Positions 20,809-30,674 of a stretch of 64,000 bases of DNA are shown one piece after another; the first letter of the stretch is position 1; the number at the start of each line of letters is the position of its first letter. The stretch covers positions 1 to 64,000 of the forward strand of contig NZ_JAAEAH010000050.1 in assembly GCF_010998615.1 (NCBI RefSeq), written 5' to 3'. Position numbers and translations under genes: made by a program. The notes beneath the pieces are model-generated. The model was not told the DNA's origin, ran no database searches, and saw only the letters and a program-made list of their open reading frames with translations. This DNA comes from Myxococcus sp. CA023. GTDB taxonomy: Bacteria > Myxococcota > Myxococcia > Myxococcales > Myxococcaceae.

Positions 20809-22055
20809 ACGCGCCATCAGCGGGCGGGGGCCTGCGGGTGCTGCACCTGGGCAAGTTCTATCCTCCCGCGTCGGGCGGCATGGAGGCACACGTGCAGACG
20901 CTGGCGCGCGCCCAGGCGGCGCTCGGCGCGCAGGTGGAGGTGCTGTGCGCCAACCATGCCGCGGACGGCGCGGGCACCAGCCACGAGTTCCAGGGCCGCA
21001 GCCCCACGTGTGAGACGTGGGACGGACCGGTGCGAGTGACGCGCCTGGGCCGGCTGGCCTCCGTCGCGCGCATGGACGCGATGCCGGACCTGCCGCGCAT
21101 GCTGGGACGCGCGTTGTCGCGGGGCGTGGACATCGTGCACCTGCACACGCCCAACCCGACCTGGGTGCTGGCCCTGGACGTGGTGCGCCGGCTGCCTCCT
21201 GTCTTCATCACCCACCACAGTGACGTCATCCGGCAGAAGGTGGCGGGCGCGCTCTTCAAGCCCTTCGAGGTGCTGCTCTACGCGCGGGCCCGGCGGGTGC
21301 TGGCCACCAGCGCGGCCTATGTTCCGGGCTCGCCGCTGCTGCGCGCCTTTCGCGGCAAGGTGCGGGCGCTGCCGCTGGGGCTCGACCTGGCGCCGTACCT
21401 CCAACCCTCCGCCGCCGCGCGTGAGGCGGAGGCCCACTGGCGGGCACAGGCCGCGGGCGCGCCGCTCTGGCTCATGGTGGGGCGGCTCGTCTACTACAAG
21501 GGCCTGTTCACCGCGCTGGAGGCGCTGCGCCGGGTGCCCGGGCGGCTGGTGGTGGTGGGGCAGGGGCCGCTGGAGGCGGAGGCTCGACGCCGGGCGCGCG
21601 CGCTGGGCGTCGCGGACCGGGTGACGTGGGCGGGCTATCTGCCTCCGGACTCGCTGGTCGGCGCGCTGCACGCGGCCACCGCGCTCTGGTTCTGTGGCAA
21701 TGCCCGCAGCGAGGCGTATGGGTTGTCGCAGGTGGAGGCCATGGCCAGCGGTCTGCCCGTGCTGAACACGGCGATTCCGCACTCGGGCGTCGCATGGGTG
21801 AGCCTGCATGAGCAGACGGGGCTGACGGTGCCGGTCGGCGACGCGGAGGCCCTGGCGGCGGCGGCGCGGCGACTCCTGGAGGAGCCCGGGTTGGCGCAGC
21901 GGCTGGGGCGCGAGGCCCGGGAGCGGGCCGTGGCGGAGTTCCGGCATGACGTCATGGCCTGGCGCAGCCTGTCCCTGTACTCGGAGGCGCTGGGCCGGCC
22001 CGCGCCGGTGATGGCGCCCGACGTGGCGCTGCTGCGCTTGACGGGGAGCGTATGA
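20805..22055 (+). CDS. Family 4 glycosyltransferase
   Basis: This 416-residue GT-B enzyme starts on a GTG that overlaps the wzc stop (GTGA). The N-terminal acceptor domain begins RVLHLGKFYPPASGGMEAHV, with a glycine-rich GG(M/V)E turn typical of GT4. The C-terminal donor domain has LMVGRLVYYKGL and the EX7E-like motif SEAYGLSQVEAMASG. It would add a hexose to the lipid-linked repeat unit on the cytoplasmic face. The linked sugar cannot be deduced. Overlaps with both neighbours show an operon with wzc. Confidence 0.88.
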
Positions 22056-23188
22056 GCCATCCCCTGCGCGTGCTGCACATCTCCAGCGGCAACCTCTACG
22101 GTGGCATCGAGACGCTGCTGCACACGATGGCGCGCGAGCGGAACCTTCGCCCGTCGCTGTCACATGCCTTCGCGCTCTGCTTCGAGGGCCGGCTGGCGCG
22201 GGAGCTGCGCGACGCGGGCGTGGAGGTGCGTGTGCTGGGGCCCGCGAAGACAGGCCGGCCCTGGTCCGTGTGGCGCGCGAGGAGCGTCCTGCGCGAGCTG
22301 CTGCGCGGCGGGCGCTACGACGTCGTCATCTGCCACGCCATCTGGCCTCAGGCCCTGTTCGGGCCCGTGGTGCGCACCGTTGGCGTTCCCCTGGCCTTCT
22401 TCCAGCATGACGCACTGACTGGCCAGCATTGGCTGGAGCGGTGGGCGCGTGTCACGCCGCCCGACCTGGTGCTGACCAACAGCCGCTTCGCCGCGGGCAC
22501 GCTGGCGTCCGTCTATCCCCAGGTGCCTTGGCGTGTGACGCACTGTCCGCTGCCCATGCCACCGCCGGCGCTGGGGGTGTCCGAGCGCGAGCGCGTGCGC
22601 ACGGAGCTGGGGGCCACCGAAGGGGACGCCGTCATCTTCCACGCCGGCCGGATGCAGGAGTCGAAGGGCCAGCGCTTGTTGGTGGAGGCGCTGGGCCGGC
22701 TGCGAGCGGTGCCGGGCTGGCGCGTCTGGTTCGCTGGCGGCGCTCAGCGTCCGGACGAGGAAGCCTATCTGGAGGGGCTGCGGGCGCAGGCGAAGCACCT
22801 GGGGGTCGAGGGGCGGCTGCGATTCCTGGGGCATCGCTCGGACGTGTCGCGGCTGCTGCGCGCCGCGGACATCCACTGCCATCCCAACTCGAGGCCGGAG
22901 GCGTTCGGTCTGGTCTTCGTGGAGGCGCTCCAGGCGGGCCTGCCCGTGGTGACCACGCCGATGGGGGGCGCGCTGGAAATCGTGGATGCCTCCTGCGGGG
23001 TGTTCGTCCGCCCGGAGCCGGAGCCACTGGCCCTGGCCCTGGGACGGCTCATCGAGGACCCCCAGACGCGTGCCCGGCTGGGCGCGGCGGGGCCCGCGCG
23101 TGCCGCGGCGCTGTGCGATGCGGGAGGCTTCCTTCGTGGCATGGAGGAGGCGCTGCGCGCGCTGTCCGAGCAGGAGGTGCCGGTGTGA
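22052..23188 (+). CDS. Family 4 glycosyltransferase
   Basis: This 378-residue GT-B protein begins RVLHISSGNLYGGIETLL, the usual GT4 N-terminus. The donor half shows IFHAGRMQESKGQRLLVEAL and the acid motif PEAFGLVFVEALQAGLP. It starts with an ATG overlapping the previous stop by four bases. The following membrane protein starts on a GTG overlapping its own stop. It should add a sugar to the polysaccharide repeat; specificity is unknown. Confidence 0.88.
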   Translation: MSHPLRVLHISSGNLYGGIETLLHTMARERNLRPSLSHAFALCFEGRLARELRDAGVEVRVLGPAKTGRPWSVWRARSVLRELLRGGRYDVVICHAIWPQALFGPVVRTVGVPLAFFQHDALTGQHWLERWARVTPPDLVLTNSRFAAGTLASVYPQVPWRVTHCPLPMPPPALGVSERERVRTELGATEGDAVIFHAGRMQESKGQRLLVEALGRLRAVPGWRVWFAGGAQRPDEEAYLEGLRAQAKHLGVEGRLRFLGHRSDVSRLLRAADIHCHPNSRPEAFGLVFVEALQAGLPVVTTPMGGALEIVDASCGVFVRPEPEPLALALGRLIEDPQTRARLGAAGPARAAALCDAGGFLRGMEEALRALSEQEVPV

Positions 23189-24645
23189 GGGCGCCCCAGC
23201 TTCAGGGCCCCGGCGTGCTGAAGCGCCGGTACGTGCGCCGCACACCGGGGGCCGCGCTGGAGTCGGTTCCGGAGGGGACCTCGCCCACCGCGCCCGTCGC
23301 TCGAGGCGCGCGCATGGGCGGCGGCCTGCTGGCGTCGAGCCGATTGGTACCGCTCTTCGTCGGTCTGCTCATCTGCTGCCAGCTCGCGCTGCTGGTGGAA
23401 GCCATCGCGCCGCTTCGCGTGGCGGTGCGCGTGCTGGCCTTCGGCGTCAGTCTGGTGCTGCTGGCGCTGGTGCGGGGACGGAGTCTGAAGCACCCGGCGC
23501 TTCCCTTCATCCTGGCCGCGCTGGGCATCACCGCGCTCCAGCTCTTCAATCCTGGCACCGGTGCCCCGCTGGCGGCGCTGGCGCAGTTGGGCATCCAGCT
23601 CGCCATCGCCGCGCCACTGCTGTGGGTGACCCGGCTGGCCATCGACCCGAAGACGTTCCGTCGCACGCTCGCGCTGCTCTTCTTCTTCAACGCGGCCAGC
23701 GCGGGCGTGGGCGTGCTGCAGGTCTACTTCCCCGGACGCTTCCAGCCCGCGCTGTCAGCCGCGGTGCAGGGCCAGGGCGAAGGTTATGTGAGCAGCCTCA
23801 AGTTCGAGACCTCGGACGGCGTGCGCGTGTTCCGTCCCATGGGCCTGACGGACATTCCGGGCGGCGCGTCCACTGGCGGCTTCTACGCGGTGCTGCTGGG
23901 CGGCGGCTTCCTGCTGTCATCCCGTCGTGGGCTGACGCGCGTGTTGAGCGTGGGCGGCATCCTGGTGGGGCTCTTCGGCATCTACCTGTCGCAGGTGCGC
24001 GCCACCGCCGTCATGCTGGTGGTGTGTCTGGTGGCCCTGGCGGCGGTGCTCTTGGTGAGTGGCCGCGTGGGACGGTTCCTGGCCCTGCTGGCGGTGATGG
24101 GCACCGCGGGCGTGGCCACCTTCGGTTGGGCCGTGGCGGTGGGCGGCGACGCGGTGGTGAGTCGCTGGTCCTCGCTCTTCGCGGCCAGCCCCGACGAGGT
24201 GTACCACCGCAACCGCGGCTACTTCCTGACGGGTACCTTCGCGGACGTGCTGCCTGAGTATCCGCTGGGCGCGGGCCTGGGCCGCTACGGCATGACGAAT
24301 GCCTACTTCGGCGACAACAGCGACCGCGAGCGCCCGCCATTGTGGGCGGAAATCCAGTGGACCGCCTGGGTCTACGACGGCGGCATCCTGGGCGTACTGT
24401 TCTACCCGCTGGGCGTGCTGATGTCGTTGCTGTGGGCCTTCCAGGTCGCTCGCAGCCGTGACGGTCCGCAGGACGAGTTCTGGCTGTGGGGCAGCGTCCT
24501 CTTCGCGTACAACCTGGGCGCCTTCGCGCTCACCTTCAGCTATCCGTTCTTCATGAGCCAGACGGGCATGGAGTTCTGGTTGCTCAACGCGGCGCTCTTC
24601 GGCGCCCTGGCCCATGCGAAGACCGTACACGCTCATCGCCGGTGA
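23185..24645 (+). CDS. Polytopic membrane protein, O-antigen polymerase/ligase-like
   Basis: This 486-residue protein starts on GTG at 23185, overlapping the previous stop. After about 35 cytoplasmic residues come roughly ten membrane spans. A large loop (about residues 330-420) includes DEVYHRNRGYFLTGTFADVL and GAGLGRYGMTNAYFGDN, a pattern seen in Wzy polymerases and O-antigen ligases. It is therefore a second candidate polymerase beside the TPR-fused protein at 53322. The next glycosyltransferase overlaps its 3' end by 32 bases. Whether it polymerises, ligates or has lost activity is not known. Confidence 0.78.
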   Translation: MRAPQLQGPGVLKRRYVRRTPGAALESVPEGTSPTAPVARGARMGGGLLASSRLVPLFVGLLICCQLALLVEAIAPLRVAVRVLAFGVSLVLLALVRGRSLKHPALPFILAALGITALQLFNPGTGAPLAALAQLGIQLAIAAPLLWVTRLAIDPKTFRRTLALLFFFNAASAGVGVLQVYFPGRFQPALSAAVQGQGEGYVSSLKFETSDGVRVFRPMGLTDIPGGASTGGFYAVLLGGGFLLSSRRGLTRVLSVGGILVGLFGIYLSQVRATAVMLVVCLVALAAVLLVSGRVGRFLALLAVMGTAGVATFGWAVAVGGDAVVSRWSSLFAASPDEVYHRNRGYFLTGTFADVLPEYPLGAGLGRYGMTNAYFGDNSDRERPPLWAEIQWTAWVYDGGILGVLFYPLGVLMSLLWAFQVARSRDGPQDEFWLWGSVLFAYNLGAFALTFSYPFFMSQTGMEFWLLNAALFGALAHAKTVHAHRR

Positions 24646-25756
24646 CTTCGTGGATACCGGCGGCATGGACCGGGCCAACCTGGCGCTGGCGCTCTGGCTG
24701 GCGAAGCAGGGGCACCCTGTCCGGTTGGTGGCACACCGCGTGGCGGAGGTCCTCCTGCGCCATCCCAATGTGCGCTTCGTGCGAGTGCCCAAGCCCGCCA
24801 ATGCGTATCTGCTCGGCGAACCGCTGCTGAGCGCGGTGGGCCGGGCCTGGGCGCTGCGTACCCGCGCCGAGGGTGGCCGCGTGGTGGCCAATGGTGGCAA
24901 CTGCCCGGTGGCGTCCGCCAACTGGGTCCACTACGTCCACGGCGCCTATACCTCCGAGCCCAGCGGCGGCGCGCTGCGCCAGCTCAAGGGCCACGTGAGC
25001 CACCGGTACTACGTGCGTTCGGAGCGGCAGGCCCTGCGGCGCGCGCGCGTCATCATCGCCAACTCGGAGCGCACGCGGGACGATGTGGTGGCGGCCACGG
25101 GCGTTCCTGCGTCCCGGGTGCGCGTCATCTATCTCGGTGGGGATGCGGAGCGCTTTCGCCCGGTAACAGCCGAGGCGCGACGTGAGGTCCGCGCGTCCCT
25201 GGGGTGGCTGGAGTCCCGGCCCGTGGCGCTCTTCGTGGGCGCGTTGGGCGACCGCCGCAAGGGCTTCGACACCCTCTTCCAGGCGTGGGTGCGGCTGTGC
25301 GCACGGGCAGATTGGGGCGTGGACCTCAAGGTCGTGGGCTCAGGCTCGCAGCGTGATGCGTGGGAGCGCGAAGCCGCGGACAGAGGGCTGGGTGAGCGCA
25401 TCCAGTTCCTCGGCTTCCGTGACGACGTGGCGCGCTTGCTGTCGGCGGCGGACGTGCTGGTGTCGCCCACGCGGTATGACGCGTATGGGCTGAACGTCCA
25501 CGAGGCGCTGTGTGCCGGGCTGCCTGCGTTGGTGAGCCGCTCGGCGGGTGTGGCGGAGCGCTACCCGGAGGCGCTGTCGGGCTTGCTGCTGGACGCGCCG
25601 GATGACGTGGACGCGTTGGTGCGGCGCCTGGTGGATTGGCGCGAGCACGCGGCGGCCTGGGCGCCACAGGTGGCCGCGTTGTCGGAGACGCTCCGGGCGC
25701 AGACATGGGACACCATGGCCGAGGCCATCGTGGACACGGTGGAGCGCGAGGGCTGA
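24614..25756 (+). CDS. Family 4 glycosyltransferase
   Basis: This 380-residue GT-B enzyme begins MRRPYTLIAGDFVDTGGMDR. The donor half contains ALFVGALGDRRKGFDTLF and the acid motif PTRYDAYGLNVHEALCAGLP, both standard for GT4. Its start lies 32 bases inside the 3' end of the membrane protein gene. It is the last gene of the forward wzc operon and converges on the minus-strand glycosyltransferases with only 13 bases between stops. The sugar specificity is unknown. Confidence 0.87.
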   Translation: MRRPYTLIAGDFVDTGGMDRANLALALWLAKQGHPVRLVAHRVAEVLLRHPNVRFVRVPKPANAYLLGEPLLSAVGRAWALRTRAEGGRVVANGGNCPVASANWVHYVHGAYTSEPSGGALRQLKGHVSHRYYVRSERQALRRARVIIANSERTRDDVVAATGVPASRVRVIYLGGDAERFRPVTAEARREVRASLGWLESRPVALFVGALGDRRKGFDTLFQAWVRLCARADWGVDLKVVGSGSQRDAWEREAADRGLGERIQFLGFRDDVARLLSAADVLVSPTRYDAYGLNVHEALCAGLPALVSRSAGVAERYPEALSGLLLDAPDDVDALVRRLVDWREHAAAWAPQVAALSETLRAQTWDTMAEAIVDTVEREG

Positions 25757-25769
25757 GGCGCCTGCTTCG

Positions 25770-26921
25770 TCAGCTGCGCCGCTCCAGGACCTCGGTGAAG
25801 AAGTCGAGGTGTGCCTTCGCCACCACCGGCCACGAGAAATGGGTGACGGCGCGCTCTCGGCCCCGTGTGGCCAGTTCTTCTCTGCGCTGAGGACTCTCCA
25901 ACAGGTTGGCGATCGCCTGCGTCCAGGCGGACACAGACGCCTCCGGCAGCACGATGCCCGCGTCGCCCATGGTGCGCGGGACTTCGCCCGAGTCACTGCC
26001 GAGCACGGGCACGCCACACGCGAAGCCCTCCGCCAACATGCGGCCGAACTGCTCCCGCCATTGGCGCGTCGTCTGACTGGGGGCGCACAGCATGTCCATG
26101 GCGTTGAGCGCGCGTGGCACGCCTGCGTGGGGCACGCCGGTGAGGACTCGCACCGAGTGGGCGTGCCGGGCCGCCCAGTCACGCAACGCACCTTCCATCG
26201 GGCCCCCGCCCACGAAGAGTGCGCGCCACGGGGTGTCGAGCGCGTCGAGCGCATCCATCAGCAGGGATACGCCCTTCTCCGGGACGAAGCGGCCGAGAAA
26301 CCCCACCACGGGTGGACCTGATGTCTCCCACCCGAGCTCACGCCGCAAGGACTCGCCCGCGGCGCGATCCGGTTGGAACAGGTCCGCGTCCACGCCCATG
26401 GGAATGGCGCGCGCGGGACGCTCCGCATAGCCGGGACGGGTGAGGAGGTTGTCCCTCACGGTTTCACCCCAGGCCACCCAGCCGGAGGCGCGCTGGACGA
26501 CGAAGCGCTCCGCCTGGGCGAAGGGCGGCGGGTAGCGCTTGGACAGGTTCTGCGCGGTGCTGAAGACGAGCGGGACGCGACGCGGTGTGAGCAATGCCAG
26601 CTCCAGGCCGGCCAGCACATAGGGCTCTTCCCACACGTGCACCAGGTCCGCGCCGCGCGCGAGGTGAGCATGCACCTCCGGACCGTAGAGGAAGGTGTGG
26701 AGCGAGCGGCTGAAGAAGGCGCGCACGCCTTCCGTCCTGGCGGGCTCGTCCGCTTCGAGTTGCAGGGCGAGCGGGCTCAGGTCGCCGTGGAAGAAGCGTG
26801 GCGCCACCGTGGTGACATCCCATGCGCCCGCGCCCACGCGCATCATCTCGTTGGCGAGGCGCCGGTTGAGGCCGACGACATAGGAGTGGGAGAGGGTGAT
26901 GAGCCGGCGTGACTGCTTCAA
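25770..26921 (-). CDS. Family 4 glycosyltransferase
   Basis: This 383-residue GT-B protein starts MKQSRRLITLSHSYVVGLNR. The donor half carries VVGFLGRFVPEKGVSLLMDAL and the motif REQFGRMLAEGFACGVPVLG, the usual EX7E region of GT4. It is the last gene of a five-gene minus-strand series (31343 to 25770), 21 bases after the previous stop. It probably transfers a sugar to the lipid-linked repeat; the donor is unknown. Confidence 0.87.
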   Translation of the reverse strand: MKQSRRLITLSHSYVVGLNRRLANEMMRVGAGAWDVTTVAPRFFHGDLSPLALQLEADEPARTEGVRAFFSRSLHTFLYGPEVHAHLARGADLVHVWEEPYVLAGLELALLTPRRVPLVFSTAQNLSKRYPPPFAQAERFVVQRASGWVAWGETVRDNLLTRPGYAERPARAIPMGVDADLFQPDRAAGESLRRELGWETSGPPVVGFLGRFVPEKGVSLLMDALDALDTPWRALFVGGGPMEGALRDWAARHAHSVRVLTGVPHAGVPRALNAMDMLCAPSQTTRQWREQFGRMLAEGFACGVPVLGSDSGEVPRTMGDAGIVLPEASVSAWTQAIANLLESPQRREELATRGRERAVTHFSWPVVAKAHLDFFTEVLERRS

Positions 26922-26942
26922 GGGATGAGGGCTCCACGGCTT

Positions 26943-28178
26943 TCAAATGGGGGGACTGCTCCGCACGAGCGTGCGGTAAAGGGTGAGCACCTCGCTCGCG
27001 TAGCGTTCGCGCGAGAAGCTCGCCGCCGCGGTGAGTCGCGCGGCCGTGCCCAGCTGGGCTCGCAGGGCTGCATCCTCCAACAGCGTTCGCATCGCCTGGA
27101 CCAACGCGTGCACATTGCCCGGAGGTATCAGCAGCGCGTCCGTGCCATTCGTGAGTGCCTCCGCCGCGCCGCTCGCGTTGGAGACGATGGCGGGCCGCCC
27201 GCAGGCGAGCGCCTCCGCGATGGTGAGGCCGAAGGGCTCCCGGCGGGTACTGGCGTGAACGAAGACGTCCAGGGCCCGGTACACGGAGGCCGGATGGGGC
27301 TGGAAGGGCACCAGGCCCACGCGCTCCGCCAGGCCTCGCGAGGCGATGAGCCTGCGCAGTTCGTCCTCGGAGAACTGCGAGCCGGGCGTCTGATACAGCG
27401 GCGCCCCCACCAGGTAGAAACGCACGGGCAGGGCGGGGTACAGGCGCGTCAGCGTCGCCGCGGCTTCGAGGAAGGCGTCCTGGCCCTTCCATCGGGCATA
27501 GGTGGCCACCAGCCCCACGCGGAGCGTGCCCTCGGGGGCTTCGGGTAGACCGGCCAGCCGGTCCAGTTGCGCGCCGTCCGCGTGGCCGGGGGAGAAGTGC
27601 GTGGTGTCCACGCCGTTGTAGACGACGTGCACGGGCACTCGGAACAGTACCTCGCGCGTGTCGTCGCCCACCGCTCGCGAGTTGGCGATGGCCGCCGATG
27701 CGAGGGGCGACAGCAGCCTCAGCGCGCGGCGGACCAGGGGCCGTTCGCCCAGGAAGTCGTGGATGTGCCACACCCGCTTCAAGGGCAGGCCCGCGGTGGC
27801 GGCGCTGAGCAGGTGCGTCTTGATGCCGTTGGAATGCACCAGGTCGGGGCTGATGTCGGCGACGTCCCGGCGGAGCGCGCGTCCATGGTCCACGAGCAGT
27901 CCGGATGTGGGCGCCAGCCGACGGGCGAAGCGCAGCGCTTCCAGCGGACCGTGGCCTCTCAATGCGGTGTCGCCCAGCGTGGACAGGTGCTCTGGCAACG
28001 GCAGCAGCCGCGCATCCACGCCCAGTGCGCGCGCTTCGTCGAGCAGCGGCCCCGCCGTTCCTGCCAGCAGGTGGAGCGACAGCGTTGAGTCCTGCTGCTT
28101 CAGGCACGCCATCAAATCGAGGAGCGCGCGCTCGGCTCCACCAAGGATGCCCACGGGATTGAGGAAGAGGAGGCGCAC
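26943..28178 (-). CDS. Family 4 glycosyltransferase
   Basis: The protein has about 411 residues from GTG at 28178, where the typical N-terminus RLLFLNPVGILGGAERALLD begins. The frame is open 219 bases further, but that upstream peptide does not look like protein. The donor half includes LRVGLVATYARWKGQDAFLE and PFGLTIAEALACGRPAIVSN. It lies 163 bases after the preceding gene's stop, so it may have its own promoter or a longer true N-terminus. Specificity is unknown. Confidence 0.83.
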   Translation of the reverse strand: MRLLFLNPVGILGGAERALLDLMACLKQQDSTLSLHLLAGTAGPLLDEARALGVDARLLPLPEHLSTLGDTALRGHGPLEALRFARRLAPTSGLLVDHGRALRRDVADISPDLVHSNGIKTHLLSAATAGLPLKRVWHIHDFLGERPLVRRALRLLSPLASAAIANSRAVGDDTREVLFRVPVHVVYNGVDTTHFSPGHADGAQLDRLAGLPEAPEGTLRVGLVATYARWKGQDAFLEAAATLTRLYPALPVRFYLVGAPLYQTPGSQFSEDELRRLIASRGLAERVGLVPFQPHPASVYRALDVFVHASTRREPFGLTIAEALACGRPAIVSNASGAAEALTNGTDALLIPPGNVHALVQAMRTLLEDAALRAQLGTAARLTAAASFSRERYASEVLTLYRTLVRSSPPI

Positions 28179-28341
28179 GGCGGATGGACCGAAGCAAACA
28201 CCTCTCCTCGGGTCAAGGCACGTTGCTGGGGCTCGAGGCACGGGCAACGCCGCCGCGCACTGTGTTCGCGCGATGACCCTGGGCCTGTCCGTATCGCCAA
28301 GGGCGAGCGGAACGCTCCGGGTTGGGTGGAACCTGCCGACC

Positions 28342-29520
28342 TCACGACGTGGAGGCACCCAGCAGCCGCAGGTAGGCGTCCAGCACCGTACGCGCATGCG
28401 CGGCCCAGGTGAAGCGCGAGGCGCGGGTCAGCCGTGTCTCGCGCGAGGGCTGTGCGTCATGGCCGGCGAGCAGCGCGGCCACGGACTCCACCCACGCCGG
28501 CACGTCCCCCACGGGGCAGTAGGTGCAGGCTTCTGCTCCGACCTCCCGAAGCACGGGCAGGTCGCTGGCCACCACGGGAGCTCCACAGGCCAGCGCCTCG
28601 ATGACGGGGAGTCCAAAGCCCTCCGCCTCGCTCGTCACCAGCACGGCCGCCGCGCGCCGGTAGAGGCCCGCCAGCGTGGCCCGTTCCTGCCGAGGAGGCT
28701 GAAGCAACGCATCGCCAATACCCAACGCCTCCACCTGCGCGCGCTGTGAGTCGTTCAGTGCGCCGCCCTGCTGCACCACCCGAAGCTCCGGGGAGCGCGC
28801 GCGAAGCGCGGCGAACACGGCGAAGAGCACGTCCAGGCGTTTGCGAGGAATCGCGCTGCCGACGTGGAGCAGGTAGGGCCGCCCCCCTAGCGGTGTGAGC
28901 ACGGCTTCGCTGGCATCGGGCGTTCCGGGCGTGGGCTCCGGGCGGTATTCGGGGGACACGCCATACGGCGCCCAGACGAGCCGCGACTCCGGCACCACGC
29001 CGTGCGCGAGCAACTCCGTGCGCACCGCCTGGGTGCTGTGGAACACGATGGCCGCCCGCTCCAGTCCCGCGAGCTGTGCACGGGCCATGGCGCGGAACCA
29101 CGCCGGACGCGGCTCGCGCTGAGGCTCCAGCACGGAGCGGAACGCATCCAGGTCATGGCAATAGACACCGGTGCGCGACGCGGGCAACGCGTGGACGAGC
29201 TGCGCGTAGGTGTGGTCCACCACGTGGAATGCGTCGTACCGACCCCGGGCGAGCAGCGCGCGGCCCGGGTAGAGGCCGAAGCGGGTGAGGAGCCGGTCCG
29301 CGTTGAACGCCGCGTTGCGCGCGCCTGCTCGGGGAAGCCGTCGCAGCACCGCGGGCATGTCTGGCCGCACGGCCGTCACGTGGACCTCGGAGGGATGCGC
29401 GGCAAGTCCCTCCAGGAGGGCCTCGCCCACCAGGTCCATGCTGGGCCAGCCCTCCTCGCGCGGGTCCATCAGCAGCGCCAGCCGGGCCGCGGTCTGGGTT
29501 GTCGCGTGGCGGGGCGTCAT
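28342..29520 (-). CDS. Family 4 glycosyltransferase (mannosyltransferase-like)
   Basis: This 392-residue protein starts on ATG at 29520, overlapping the previous stop (ATGA). The acceptor domain has the CHDLDAFRS segment seen in GT4 mannosyltransferases. The donor half has LLHVGSAIPRKRLDVLFAVF and SEAEGFGLPVIEALACGAPV with the catalytic-region glutamates. It is translationally coupled to the upstream glycosyltransferase at 29517. Mannosyl specificity is only suggested by general resemblance. Confidence 0.85.
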   Translation of the reverse strand: MTPRHATTQTAARLALLMDPREEGWPSMDLVGEALLEGLAAHPSEVHVTAVRPDMPAVLRRLPRAGARNAAFNADRLLTRFGLYPGRALLARGRYDAFHVVDHTYAQLVHALPASRTGVYCHDLDAFRSVLEPQREPRPAWFRAMARAQLAGLERAAIVFHSTQAVRTELLAHGVVPESRLVWAPYGVSPEYRPEPTPGTPDASEAVLTPLGGRPYLLHVGSAIPRKRLDVLFAVFAALRARSPELRVVQQGGALNDSQRAQVEALGIGDALLQPPRQERATLAGLYRRAAAVLVTSEAEGFGLPVIEALACGAPVVASDLPVLREVGAEACTYCPVGDVPAWVESVAALLAGHDAQPSRETRLTRASRFTWAAHARTVLDAYLRLLGASTS

Positions 29521-30665
29521 GTCGGGCCGGCGCGCAGCAGCGCTTCCACCGTGCGCTCCAGCGCGAAGTGCTCGCGGTAGATTCGAGCCGCGTGCAGGCC
29601 CAGCTCCCGGCGCGTGTCCGCGCGCGACAGCAGGGCCTCGGTGCGCTCCTCCAACGCAGCGGGCGCCGTGCCTTCGGCCAATGCGACGGCGCCGTGTTCG
29701 CGCCACAGCGGTTCCGTGAGGTGCCCGGTGTTCGTGACGATAGGACGCCCCAGGGCCAGGCCCGCCATGACCGTGGTGCGTCTTGTACTCACGCCGTCCG
29801 GATAGGGCTGCAGCAGCACGTCACACGTCGCCAGATGCACCGCGATGTCGTCCAGCGCGAGCGAGTCCCTGGCCACGAGCCGGCCTCGCAGCTCGGGGTG
29901 GCGCGTCTCCACGCCTTCGACGAAGGCGCGGCTGCCTCTGCCCAGCATCAACGCCCGGCGCGTTCCCTCACCGCGCAGCAACGGCACCAGCGCGGCCTCC
30001 AGGGGCTCAGCGGTGAGACGTCCGAAGGTGCCGAAGTGTCCCAGCCAGGGCCCCTCACCCAACTCCGCGCGGAGCGCGTCCACGGCGTCACTGGAGACAT
30101 TGACGGGCAGATTGCTGGGAACCGGCAGCCAGGCCGCATGGGGCCGGACGCGAGCGGGCAGGTGCTCCGCCCACTGGGGAATGGAGACGAACACGCGGTT
30201 GGCGGCGCTCGCCACCAGGCGCACCATCAGCCGCGTGGTGCCCGCCAGGATGTGGTGGCGCCAGGGGCCGCGCGGGCTCCACGGATGCACCGCCTCGTGG
30301 ATGTAGACCCAGCGCGCGTCTTGCCACCGCGCGGCGAACCACGCGCAGAAGGGGACGTTCATCGCCCTCAACCCCAGGGCATGGGGGACGTACTGGAGCA
30401 GCAGGCGCCGGGGCCCCGGGCACGCATCCAGCCCGCGTGACAGGCCGGGCAGTCCCCTGGGCGTCAGGAGGTCGGGGGCACGGTGCACGGTGACGCCGTC
30501 CTCGTCGCGTACACCGACTTCACCGGGGGCCCAGACGTGGACCTCCTGCCCGGCACTGGCGAGCGCGCGGCTCAGTTGCCGGGTGTAGTCACCGACGCCG
30601 CCGGGCCTCGGCGGGTATTCGCCGGTGAGGACATGCCAGGCGGGAGCGGTGCGCGAAGGAGGCAT
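29517..30665 (-). CDS. Glycosyltransferase (GT-B, family 4-like)
   Basis: This 382-residue protein opens WHVLTGEYPPRPGGVGDYTR, a clear GT4 acceptor-domain start. The C-terminal half is more divergent: GHFGTFGRLTAEPLEAAL replaces the usual GRL-EKG segment, and the EX7E region is weak (CDVLLQPYPDGVSTRRTTVM). It may use an unusual donor or have reduced activity. It starts nine bases after the methyltransferase stop and overlaps the next glycosyltransferase by four bases. Confidence 0.8.
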   Translation of the reverse strand: MPPSRTAPAWHVLTGEYPPRPGGVGDYTRQLSRALASAGQEVHVWAPGEVGVRDEDGVTVHRAPDLLTPRGLPGLSRGLDACPGPRRLLLQYVPHALGLRAMNVPFCAWFAARWQDARWVYIHEAVHPWSPRGPWRHHILAGTTRLMVRLVASAANRVFVSIPQWAEHLPARVRPHAAWLPVPSNLPVNVSSDAVDALRAELGEGPWLGHFGTFGRLTAEPLEAALVPLLRGEGTRRALMLGRGSRAFVEGVETRHPELRGRLVARDSLALDDIAVHLATCDVLLQPYPDGVSTRRTTVMAGLALGRPIVTNTGHLTEPLWREHGAVALAEGTAPAALEERTEALLSRADTRRELGLHAARIYREHFALERTVEALLRAGPT

Positions 30666-30674
30666 GGCGCGGCG

